Positions 14,756 through 22,123 of a DNA stretch of 64,000 bases are shown one piece after another. The DNA lies in the NCBI RefSeq assembly GCF_018918345.1, contig NZ_JAHLQI010000007.1, positions 1-64,000 of the forward strand, in the 5' to 3' direction. A program made the translations under genes and the position numbers. The notes beneath the pieces were generated by a model. That model did no database searches, was not told where the DNA came from, and saw only the letters and a program-made list of their open reading frames with translations. How positions within the stretch are numbered: position 1 is the stretch's first letter; the number at the start of each line of letters is the position of its first letter. The stretch is from Butyricicoccus intestinisimiae. Lineage in GTDB: Bacteria > Bacillota > Clostridia > Oscillospirales > Butyricicoccaceae.

Positions 14756-15101
14756 GGCAATCACGTACTTAGAAGATGAGGTAAACACTCTGGAAGAAGT
14801 CGAAAGTTATTTTGCCAGCACGGATCTTGAAGATTGTCCGGAAAATGAAGAATGCTTGCGTAACACTGTTCGCGAGTTAGAGGTTCGCCGGATGTCTATC
14901 AATGCTTTGCTTTATAAAGAGAACGACAATCGAGCAGAGAATGTGTCTGTTTGGCATCCGTCTGATGATTTTATTTGTAGTTGTTGCGGCATCGAATTAG
15001 AAGGATGGCGTAAAGTTATCGGAGATGTATCGAGTGACGCTTGTGCTTTTGAGGAATTCTCTTTTAAGTATTGCCCGAACTGCGGACGTAAATTGATATA
15101 A
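14742..15101 (+). CDS. Zinc-ribbon hypothetical protein, 119 residues
   Basis: ATG at 14742 after GAAGGAATTAACA. Helical N-terminal half (TTNEAITYLEDEVNTLEEVE), then a C-terminal zinc ribbon: CSCCG about residue 80 and CPNCGRK near residue 113. Similar in layout to the next gene. Possible nucleic-acid or protein-binding adaptor for the polymerase operon; inference only. Confidence 0.6.
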   Translation: MTTNEAITYLEDEVNTLEEVESYFASTDLEDCPENEECLRNTVRELEVRRMSINALLYKENDNRAENVSVWHPSDDFICSCCGIELEGWRKVIGDVSSDACAFEEFSFKYCPNCGRKLI

Positions 15102-15119
15102 TAGGAGTGATTCTGTATT

Positions 15120-15440
15120 ATGACGTTAGAAACGGCTTTGTCTTTTTTACGATATGAGATTATGTCTGCGGATGCAGCATATGATATATTAAAAAAAGAT
15201 TCGCGTGCTAAGAAACCCGGTTCAATTTTTGAATACTATAAAACCGTATGCTTTAATCGTGTGGTTGCATTGGAAAAGATTCACGATACGATTCAAGATG
15301 AAATCGTATCTAAATCATCTGCATGGGTAACATTAGAAAGTAAAGATGTCGGAGACTTGTACTCGTGTGCTTCTTGTGGCATGGTCTATAAAGACCGTTT
15401 TCCGTACTGTCCGAACTGTGGCAAGCGAATGTTGGTCTAA
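15120..15440 (+). CDS. Zinc-ribbon hypothetical protein, 106 residues
   Basis: ATG at 15120 after AGGAGTGATTCTGT. Helical N-terminal 65 residues and a C-terminal ribbon CASCGMVYKDRFPYCPNCGK. Its architecture parallels gene 14742-15101, so the pair are probably paralogues from a duplication. Function unknown. Confidence 0.6.
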   Translation: MTLETALSFLRYEIMSADAAYDILKKDSRAKKPGSIFEYYKTVCFNRVVALEKIHDTIQDEIVSKSSAWVTLESKDVGDLYSCASCGMVYKDRFPYCPNCGKRMLV

Positions 15441-15465
15441 TGCCACACGATACATTTTATTCACA

Positions 15466-15729
15466 ATGGCGGTGGTTAAGCTGAATGAAGTAGTGATAGA
15501 AACATGCATGTCGGAAATCAAAAACAACGCATATTTACTGCATCGGCATTTATTAGATTATAACGCCGAGATACGCAAGACTATGTGTTTGCGTCCGAAA
15601 CATGAACAGATAAACTGGGTTAATCGTGAATCTAACGCAGAAGATACCTATCGAGATTTGATTCGCAACATATATGAATTACATCGTTTACTAGGTTATC
15701 CCTGTGTTGGAGGTGAGGAACATGTGTGA
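15466..15729 (+). CDS. Hypothetical helical protein, 87 residues
   Basis: Start placed at the ATG at 15466 (MAVVKLNEVVIETCMSEIKN) just after the previous stop; longer in-frame starts would overlap the zinc-ribbon gene. No strong ribosome site. Helical, with one cysteine pair. It ends over the ribosome site of the next gene. Confidence 0.5.
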   Translation: MAVVKLNEVVIETCMSEIKNNAYLLHRHLLDYNAEIRKTMCLRPKHEQINWVNRESNAEDTYRDLIRNIYELHRLLGYPCVGGEEHV

Positions 15730-15898
15730 GTGTTTGTTTGCACCTCTCTGCCAAGGAACGATTACTGACGAAGAATGCAGTGTATGCGACCATTATAGTG
15801 TATGCAGCTACGATAATATAGGAGTGTGCGAATACGAAGAATATTTTGACGAATGGTTCAATGATTGGAGTATCTATTGCTCCGAGTATACAAACTGA
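15722..15898 (+). CDS. Cysteine-rich microprotein, 58 residues
   Basis: ATG at 15722 directly after GGAGGTGAGGAAC, a near-perfect ribosome site. Eight cysteines in the first 45 residues (MCECLFAPLCQGTITDEECS, VCDHYSVCSYDNIGVCEYEE) and an acidic C-terminus. Probably metal-binding. It lies directly upstream of the RNA polymerase gene. Not recognised. Confidence 0.55.
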   Translation: MCECLFAPLCQGTITDEECSVCDHYSVCSYDNIGVCEYEEYFDEWFNDWSIYCSEYTN

Positions 15899-15933
15899 GG
15901 TGACGCGAGATTTTTGCACCACCGCTTTATAAA

Positions 15934-18453
15934 GTGTTAAAGATCTCTCTGCCCCTGTTGATGAATCATGATTTTGATTTTACAGAGGCAGAGAGTCTTG
16001 CCGCATATTATGTAAATCAGCAAGACAATATGTTGTTCCGTCAAATCAGATTGATTACGGGAGACTGCGGCAAGCGCAACGATTACATTATCTTTGTGAA
16101 TTGTAAGACGGGAAAATCTCACGCAGATGAAATGAATCGTTTAATCTGCGAAGGATTTTATGTTGGCTCAAGGCACTATGTTATCTGCGAACGTTCTGCT
16201 TCAATGACACGAACATCTATATTATCTTTTGTAGATGAAACTATCAATGCAGAACTTACTGAGCGTGTCACTATGGGAATACATTTAAAGTCTACCGTAC
16301 TTTCTAAATGGTATGCGTATCGAGGGCTGATGTTAAGCTCTTGTCATTGCTTAGAAGATTGGTATCCGCGCATCATTATTGTACCGGACTATGAAAAGAC
16401 AATCCCAAATCAAAAAATTAAGTATGTCTATGACAAAGAAGTCGAGCTGGTAAATCATGACACTGGCGAACCTTTTACGTGGAAACAGAAAGATATTGCA
16501 ACAGGTACGAGAGACATTGATATAAATGTATTTGATGGCTGCGGTATTCATCATCCAGATATTACGGATGCGGTACGCGGTATGTTAGACTCAAAGACCG
16601 ACCCTACTACTATATTATGGCGTGCTCCATTTATTAAAGGCGTTACTCATGAGATGGATTATACTACTTTTTTTGCGGAGCGCGGCGTGACAGAGATCAC
16701 AGATGTTTGGGGTATGAAGCATGATGTTTCTCCGACTGCTCCCCCAGCTATTATCATGTGCGAAAGCATGTATAAGGGTAAAAAGTATTTTAAAGATACG
16801 GGGACATACGCTGACTGGGAGCGTTACTGGAAACTGTTCCGTCAATATAATCACTGCATCGGAATTGCTAAGTGGAACTTCTCTCTCGATGAAGAACCTA
16901 TCTATACCAGAGCCAATTATCAGATATTACAAGATTTAGATTTACCGTTTGATGAGTTCGCCCCGCTGGCTGCTTATTCTGTACACAACATGGAACGTAT
17001 CTTATCTGGCGAACCGGTTGCATTATATGCTTTTCTCGGATTGTATGCGGATCAACACAAAGGTTTGAATCAATACATGGAAGCATTGTTGAAAGACAGG
17101 CGCATGATTGACGAAGAAAGCGTGCGTCACTATATCTTCTCTTTGATTGATAAAACGATTGACGAGATGAAATGCGGTAAGCTGTATTTGAAAGCGTGCT
17201 TCAAATTTATTGCACCGGACCTGATTATGCTGATGGAACATATAGGCGGCCTCTCCCCTACTGGCTGCCTTGCTGCTGACGAGTTCTTTACGTTTAACCG
17301 CGAAGGAGAATTTAATGGAGAATATCTGATCGAGCGTAACCCGCACATATGCCGATCTGAACACGTGATTTTGAATGCCGTCAATAATGATTTAACGAAC
17401 AAGTATTGCAGACATTTGGTCAACGTGTGTATGGTGAACGGTCATTCAATTACTCCGCAACGCTTGAACGGTTGTGACTTTGACGGAGACTTAGTTTTTG
17501 TTACCGATAATAGAATCATGATGAAGGGTGTTCACAGAGATGCACCAATCACCATTGATATAGAAGATAAGATTACAGTGTTAGATGAAGAAGATACATT
17601 AGAAAATCGTGCCAGCATGATCTTGAGAGATCATAGTAACATGATCGGAGAGGTATCGAACTATGCCACTGCATACCACAACAAAAAGCCAACCTCAGAG
17701 AAAACACGCCAGCAGTATGAGTCTTTTGTAGACTTATTATCGGTTATCAATGGAAAGGTTATCGACTCTGCAAAGACGGGTGTTGTATACAATGTCCCGC
17801 GTTATATCGCTAAGTATGGCAGACCCCTTCCCTATTTTATGAAGTATGCTTCTGATTACTATGCGAGTATGAAGCATTTATCTCAGGCGAATAGCAACAT
17901 GAATCGTCTCTGTTGGCAGCTTGAGTCGTGGCACCAAGAGCAAAAGGGCCGAAAGAACAAACACAAGATCCGCTATCATATAGCGAAAGAGTTAAATTTG
18001 CCAGAGCATTTTTTACAGCGCAACTTTGACTGGACGATTATGATTGACCCATCTATCCCCGTAGATGAATCAAAACTGGATAAACTGGAAGTCATCTACA
18101 AAAAGTTTTTAAAAGAGAACAATGAGGTTGTAAAGGAATACCGGCGTGCTCTCGGCTTGACAGTAAGCCAATCTCCAACAGAGTATGTTGACGCTCCTGA
18201 CTGGACTGCCTTTTACAACTCATATCGGCTGCAATGCTTAGATGTGTGCCCGAACCCGTGTGAGCTTGCGAACTTGATTGTCAGGGTGTGTTATGAGAGA
18301 CATCCAAAGAAGAATAAGAAATTTATTTGGATCGTAGGCAGCGAGGGTGTTTTATCAAACTTAAAGAATGTTGAGACTGCTCTCCCTATGCGAGATCCAG
18401 ATGGTGAATACGAGTATTTAGGAAATCATTACAGAATGGAGCAGATTATTTGA
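15934..18453 (+). CDS. Single-chain RNA polymerase of the RdRP/QDE-1/YonO type
   Basis: 839 residues. NGCDFDGDLVFVTDN at about 512-526 carries the D-x-D-G-D catalytic triad (D515, D517, D519) of double-psi beta-barrel RNA polymerases. The surroundings match eukaryotic RNA-silencing RdRPs: RNPHICRSEHVILNAV before it is like NP-LHPGD-R-LEAV, and GKVIDSAKTGVVYNVP after it (KTG at 614-616) is like A-D--KTG---P. YonO-type phage enzymes share the fold and transcribe DNA. It would make RNA from phage DNA, or possibly RNA, without host subunits. Start: the GTG at 15934 has no ribosome site; GAGGTGA at 15897-15903 sits 6 bases before an in-frame ATT at 15910, which may be the true start. It is followed with a 4-base overlap by gene 18450. 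Confidence 0.8.
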   Translation: MLKISLPLLMNHDFDFTEAESLAAYYVNQQDNMLFRQIRLITGDCGKRNDYIIFVNCKTGKSHADEMNRLICEGFYVGSRHYVICERSASMTRTSILSFVDETINAELTERVTMGIHLKSTVLSKWYAYRGLMLSSCHCLEDWYPRIIIVPDYEKTIPNQKIKYVYDKEVELVNHDTGEPFTWKQKDIATGTRDIDINVFDGCGIHHPDITDAVRGMLDSKTDPTTILWRAPFIKGVTHEMDYTTFFAERGVTEITDVWGMKHDVSPTAPPAIIMCESMYKGKKYFKDTGTYADWERYWKLFRQYNHCIGIAKWNFSLDEEPIYTRANYQILQDLDLPFDEFAPLAAYSVHNMERILSGEPVALYAFLGLYADQHKGLNQYMEALLKDRRMIDEESVRHYIFSLIDKTIDEMKCGKLYLKACFKFIAPDLIMLMEHIGGLSPTGCLAADEFFTFNREGEFNGEYLIERNPHICRSEHVILNAVNNDLTNKYCRHLVNVCMVNGHSITPQRLNGCDFDGDLVFVTDNRIMMKGVHRDAPITIDIEDKITVLDEEDTLENRASMILRDHSNMIGEVSNYATAYHNKKPTSEKTRQQYESFVDLLSVINGKVIDSAKTGVVYNVPRYIAKYGRPLPYFMKYASDYYASMKHLSQANSNMNRLCWQLESWHQEQKGRKNKHKIRYHIAKELNLPEHFLQRNFDWTIMIDPSIPVDESKLDKLEVIYKKFLKENNEVVKEYRRALGLTVSQSPTEYVDAPDWTAFYNSYRLQCLDVCPNPCELANLIVRVCYERHPKKNKKFIWIVGSEGVLSNLKNVETALPMRDPDGEYEYLGNHYRMEQII

Positions 18454-19079
18454 TTAACGAAGTTTTACTGGTGGAAGATTTATTAAACGGCAAAGGAGTG
18501 AACAAGCAGTGCATGTATCAGCATTGTTATCTGATGTCAAAATATTTCTTACAGCAGGGACTTGACCCTTCGGAAGTAAGAGAGAAAATTTTTTCTTGGG
18601 CTACTAGCCAAAAGATTTTTTTAAACGTTAGAGAAATCAACGTTAATCAAATTATTTATCGTGCTTCTCATGATAAAGTCAGATTGCGAGAAAATACCGC
18701 TGTGATGATTTCTTCGCGCGACATTGAAGAAATCAAAAAGAAATTCGATAACCCGAAAGTTCGTAAAGTTGCTCTCGCGTTTTTGTGTTATGCAAAAGCT
18801 GCTGCGAATTCGGACAATGAATTTGACGTATCCCTTCTTGCTTTTAGCAACTGGCTGCACCTCTCATATAGTTCAGTGCGAATGACTTATTTATCGGAGA
18901 TCATTTTTCTTGGCTATTTGAAAAAAGTAACTATGTCGAACAAAAAGATACATGCGTGGGATTCTAAAGTCAAGTCGAATATGCAGAGATTTAAGTTTCT
19001 TGTGAATTTTAAAAATGTTGGCGAACATCAATTGATTGATAACAACATTGACGCTTTGTATGATGAATGCTTTAATTAA
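18450..19079 (+). CDS. Polymerase-linked helical protein, 209 residues (possible wHTH)
   Basis: TTG start at 18450 overlaps the stop of the polymerase gene (TTGA), so translation is coupled. Three helical regions; residues 95-170 (PKVRKVALAFLCYAKAAANS to SVRMTYLSEIIFLGYLKKVT) have the spacing of a winged helix: helix, SYSSVRMTYL recognition helix, then a beta wing. Probably a DNA-binding or specificity partner of the RNA polymerase; inferred from context. Followed by a strong terminator. Confidence 0.55.
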   Translation: MINEVLLVEDLLNGKGVNKQCMYQHCYLMSKYFLQQGLDPSEVREKIFSWATSQKIFLNVREINVNQIIYRASHDKVRLRENTAVMISSRDIEEIKKKFDNPKVRKVALAFLCYAKAAANSDNEFDVSLLAFSNWLHLSYSSVRMTYLSEIIFLGYLKKVTMSNKKIHAWDSKVKSNMQRFKFLVNFKNVGEHQLIDNNIDALYDECFN

Positions 19080-19081
19080 AG

Positions 19082-19109
19082 AAAACCTCCCCAGAGCGGG
19101 GAGGTTTTT
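19082..19109 (+). terminator. Strong intrinsic terminator
   Basis: AAAACCTCCCC, 5-base loop, GGGGAGGTTTTTA: an 11-bp perfect stem with a T-run 2 bases after the stop of gene 18450-19079. It ends the helicase/polymerase transcription unit. Confidence 0.9.
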
Positions 19110-19146
19110 ACTTTGCTATTATGAATACTAAATATGTCGCAAGAAA

Positions 19147-19199
19147 TTTTGACAATAAAATCTGACAACGATTTTTGACAATAACTTTTGACAAGAATC
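19147..19199. repeat. Short direct repeats TTTTGACAAtAA
   Basis: TTTTGACAATAA (19147), a weaker ATCTGACAACGA (about 19160), TTTTGACAATAA (19173) and TTTTGACAAGAA (19187) recur every 13-14 bases in the gap before gene 19256. Each contains a TTGACA -35-like element, but no matching -10 is seen. Possibly operator repeats. Confidence 0.5.
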
Positions 19200-19255
19200 T
19201 TGTTGATCTACCTAAGGGGTTATGCCCCAAATTTAGAAAAGAAAGGGAAAATTTT

Positions 19256-19450
19256 TTGATTATTTTACAGACCTCCGAAGTGAAGGAACTCCGCAAGCGA
19301 AATAAAAACCATAGACTTGTGAAGACATGCGGACACAAGTATTACATGTGTAACGATGATTGGGACGCACTCTACATTGTTGCACGTATGCGTGGCCATG
19401 ATGCAAACACTTTTTATCACAAGTGTGTCGAAGGTTTGAATTACGCATGA
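19256..19450 (+). CDS. Small hypothetical protein, 64 residues
   Basis: TTG start at 19256 behind AAAGAAAGGGAAAA. Sequence MIILQTSEVKELRKRNKNHR, then YYMCNDDWDALYIVARMRGH. Helical and basic; may bind nucleic acid. Longer in-frame starts lie within the repeat region. It ends overlapping the next gene. Confidence 0.5.
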   Translation: MIILQTSEVKELRKRNKNHRLVKTCGHKYYMCNDDWDALYIVARMRGHDANTFYHKCVEGLNYA

Positions 19451-19635
19451 TGTTCGGAATACAGTCAACCACAAAACAAGAAGTTACAGGCGTGCTGGAA
19501 TACGATCCGGACTACGGCGGCTGGTGTGTTTGGTACGATAATAATTATTGGAACGTAAATGATTGGCTGTCATGTTTTGCAGACACGGAAGTCACAATAT
19601 CAATTGTGTCTAAAAAGACTGTACACGTTAACTGA
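19447..19635 (+). CDS. Small hypothetical protein, 62 residues
   Basis: Begins at ATGATG (19447), overlapping the previous stop by 4 bases. Tryptophan-, tyrosine- and aspartate-rich beta-type sequence (YDPDYGGWCVWYDNNYWNVN). Unknown function; small phage early-type protein. Confidence 0.5.
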   Translation: MMFGIQSTTKQEVTGVLEYDPDYGGWCVWYDNNYWNVNDWLSCFADTEVTISIVSKKTVHVN

Positions 19636-19648
19636 TAGGGGTGATTTA

Positions 19649-20008
19649 ATGACAACAAAAAACATTGTAAAAGAAATTGCTTATAAAATGAATATCACGC
19701 AGGACTTTGCGAAAGAGTTCGTGAAAGCATATGAAGAAGTAATTCTGGACGCTTTGAATACAGGTGAAGAAGTGTTCCAGCGTGGCTTCATGAGATACCA
19801 GATTAAAACGACTGGGGGTCATTATCACTACAGTTATCAGAAGCAGGGCACCGTCTACCTTCCGCTCAAATATAAAGTAGTTGCTACTCCCACTGGCAAA
19901 TTGCGTGATAGTGTTGCAGAGCAGCCGGTATCCCAGATTGAACAGCGCAGACGTTTGGCTGAACTGGAAACTAAGTATAAGAAGGTCGATGACGATGGCG
20001 AGAGCTAA
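19649..20008 (+). CDS. HU/IHF-family DNA-binding protein
   Basis: ATG at 19649 after TAGGGGTGATTTA. Residues 1-90 follow the HU fold: MTTKNIVKEIAYKMNITQDF (helices 1-2), then ALNTGEEVFQRGFMRYQIKT where HU has L--G--V-L-GFG-F, then a basic arm region. A ~30-residue C-terminal extension (EQRRRLAELETKYKKVDDDG) is added. It would bend or coat DNA; next to the recombinase it may act as an IHF-like cofactor. It overlaps the recombinase start by 14 bases. Confidence 0.75.
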   Translation: MTTKNIVKEIAYKMNITQDFAKEFVKAYEEVILDALNTGEEVFQRGFMRYQIKTTGGHYHYSYQKQGTVYLPLKYKVVATPTGKLRDSVAEQPVSQIEQRRRLAELETKYKKVDDDGES

Positions 20009-20957
20009 TCGGAGTAAGCCAATCAAGACTTTTGATGCAGAAAAAATTTCTGCTTTCAATCCGGAAACTAAAAGTTTGCTGAGAGCGTATCGTAAGGATA
20101 TGGCATTGCGTGAATTATCTCCGGGAACTATTACAGGGTATTTAAATGATTTGGATTCATGGCTGATCTACGTGTATGACAATCAAGATAATAAATCTGT
20201 TTTACAACTGACCGAAGATGACCTGACAGACTTCTTTTATTATTGTAAAATGCAGGGCAACAATACTCGCCGTATGAGACGGCGTTATTCTAGCATTTCG
20301 GCGTTTTACAAATTCTTACGAAAGAAACGAAAGATACAAGAAAATCCAATGGAGTTTGTAGATCGCCCAGTCAAAGATGTCGATGTAATTACTCAGACAT
20401 ATTTAACTATAGAGCAAGTAGAGAAAATGAAAAAGAAACTGTTTGAAAACGGTGACTTGACATTGGAATGCTATGCTCTTTTTTCTTTGTCTACTATGGC
20501 GAGAGTGAATGCAGTAGCAAACATCCGATGGGAGCAAATTAACTTTGGCGAAAGAATTGTTACAGACGTGCTTGAAAAAGAAGGTAAGTTTGTGACGTTG
20601 TTTTTCTCTACTGAGGTGTGTCATAAATTATTGCAGTTACAGCAGTTCAGAGATATTAACTGTGTGAATGACGGCGGTTATGTATTTTATGGTAAGGGAA
20701 AAGATGGCAAGGTCGGCGCAGCTACTACTTCTACTTTATATAGCTGGGCACGTAAAGTTGGTCGTATGATTGGGGTTCCTACTCTACACCCTCATGATTT
20801 CCGACATTCCGGCAGCCAGCTACTTAAATTAGCCGGTATGCCGCTTGAGGATATTTCTTCTTTGTTAAACCATGAATCGACCGAAACTACTCGCAAACAT
20901 TATTTGCAAGCTGATACAAATAGTATTCGTGCGGCGAAAGACAAGTATGATTTTTAA
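19995..20957 (+). CDS. Tyrosine recombinase (XerC/D-like)
   Basis: 320 residues from the ATG at 19995, with GAAGG 9 bases upstream. N-terminal SAM-like core-binding domain (about 20-115) and C-terminal catalytic domain with R170 (MARVNAVANIRW), HPHDFRH (H267, R270), LNHES (H293) and nucleophile Y303 (RKHYLQ). All catalytic residues are present. In a plasmid-borne phage it could resolve multimers; it could equally be an integrase. No attachment site is obvious nearby. Its position between an HU-like gene and the packaging genes is unusual. Confidence 0.85.
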   Translation: MARANRSKPIKTFDAEKISAFNPETKSLLRAYRKDMALRELSPGTITGYLNDLDSWLIYVYDNQDNKSVLQLTEDDLTDFFYYCKMQGNNTRRMRRRYSSISAFYKFLRKKRKIQENPMEFVDRPVKDVDVITQTYLTIEQVEKMKKKLFENGDLTLECYALFSLSTMARVNAVANIRWEQINFGERIVTDVLEKEGKFVTLFFSTEVCHKLLQLQQFRDINCVNDGGYVFYGKGKDGKVGAATTSTLYSWARKVGRMIGVPTLHPHDFRHSGSQLLKLAGMPLEDISSLLNHESTETTRKHYLQADTNSIRAAKDKYDF

Positions 20958-20975
20958 TAGAAAGGTTGGTTTGTA

Positions 20976-22118
20976 ATGGATCTTCTTGAATTGCGTTCAG
21001 ACCAACGACTGGCAGAATCAAAGAATACGAAACAGGGAGAGATGTTTGTATTCGCCAGCAGACAAATAAAATGTACTCGCTGTGGGATTGTGCCCAAAAG
21101 ACCCGAAACAAGTTTTTATAAAAAGACAGATGGGTCTTCGGTTTTCGCCGGACAAAATAATCGCATTTGCGTTTGCAAGGATTGCACGAATAAAATCTTT
21201 GAGGAATATTGTGAAGAATCCGATCTGATGAATGGACTCATTCGCTTTTGTTGTACATTTAATTATTATTATGACAAAGACATGGCTCAGGCTATGTTTG
21301 ACAATTGTAATTTTTCTATCGGTAGCTACATTGCATCTGTTAACCGCAGCTTTAAAGGCTTATCTTTTGTAGACAGTTTGGATAATATTGTTTCAGTACC
21401 TCGTCCTCAAACGACATCAGAAGACAAACAACAGATCTCGAAGTCGTTTGATAGAACAACATCGTGGACTATTGAGGACCGAAAGAATAAAGATAATGTC
21501 GTTTCTCTGGTAGGATATGACCCATTCGCTTCGTCTGGAAATTATACAGATGAGCAACTAAAATTTTTGTACAATACAAGTGCCGGATACATAACTGATT
21601 CTGTTGAGCAAGATCCGCATAAATTACAGAATGTTATATTGATGGTTAAGACCTTTTTGCAAATTGATACTTTAGATAAACTCATGACCGCAGAAATGAA
21701 CGCTCATAATCCAGACATTGGTTTGATGACATCATATGCAAATATGAAAGAGAAACTAACCTCTACTGCTACACGTATTGCAAATGAGAATGGTTTTTCA
21801 GAAAAGACAAGTAGCAAATCAACTCAGGGAGTTAACACCCTATCTAACAAGATGAAGGAAATGTCTGATGCGAATTTCACCTTATCTAAGGTTAACATTC
21901 ATGATGTCAATATGTCTGAATCATTCCGTGAGATTGCACAGATGAATGCAAAAGCTCTCATAGATGAAATGGGTATGACCGGAGATGATTACGCGAGACT
22001 ATGTGCAGAGCAGAGAACTTTTTTATCTGAGTTGCAAAAGCAGAATGACGATCTTGAGGAAACCAATCGTCTCTTAAATATCAAAATCAAAGACTTAGAA
22101 ACTAAGATGTCGAAGTGA
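20976..22118 (+). CDS. Putative terminase small subunit-like protein with zinc finger
   Basis: 380 residues, ATG at 20976 after AGAAAGGTTGGTTTGTA. N-terminal CTRCGIVPKRPETSFYKK (residues ~32-50) plus CVCKDCTNKIFEEYCEES (~69-86) form a zinc-binding module. A variable middle is followed by a C-terminal coiled coil (QKQNDDLEETNRLLNIKIKD). It overlaps the start of the large terminase gene. Position and DNA-binding-type architecture suggest the small terminase or a packaging adaptor; sequence alone is not decisive. Confidence 0.5.
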   Translation: MDLLELRSDQRLAESKNTKQGEMFVFASRQIKCTRCGIVPKRPETSFYKKTDGSSVFAGQNNRICVCKDCTNKIFEEYCEESDLMNGLIRFCCTFNYYYDKDMAQAMFDNCNFSIGSYIASVNRSFKGLSFVDSLDNIVSVPRPQTTSEDKQQISKSFDRTTSWTIEDRKNKDNVVSLVGYDPFASSGNYTDEQLKFLYNTSAGYITDSVEQDPHKLQNVILMVKTFLQIDTLDKLMTAEMNAHNPDIGLMTSYANMKEKLTSTATRIANENGFSEKTSSKSTQGVNTLSNKMKEMSDANFTLSKVNIHDVNMSESFREIAQMNAKALIDEMGMTGDDYARLCAEQRTFLSELQKQNDDLEETNRLLNIKIKDLETKMSK

Positions 22119-22123
22119 TACCT

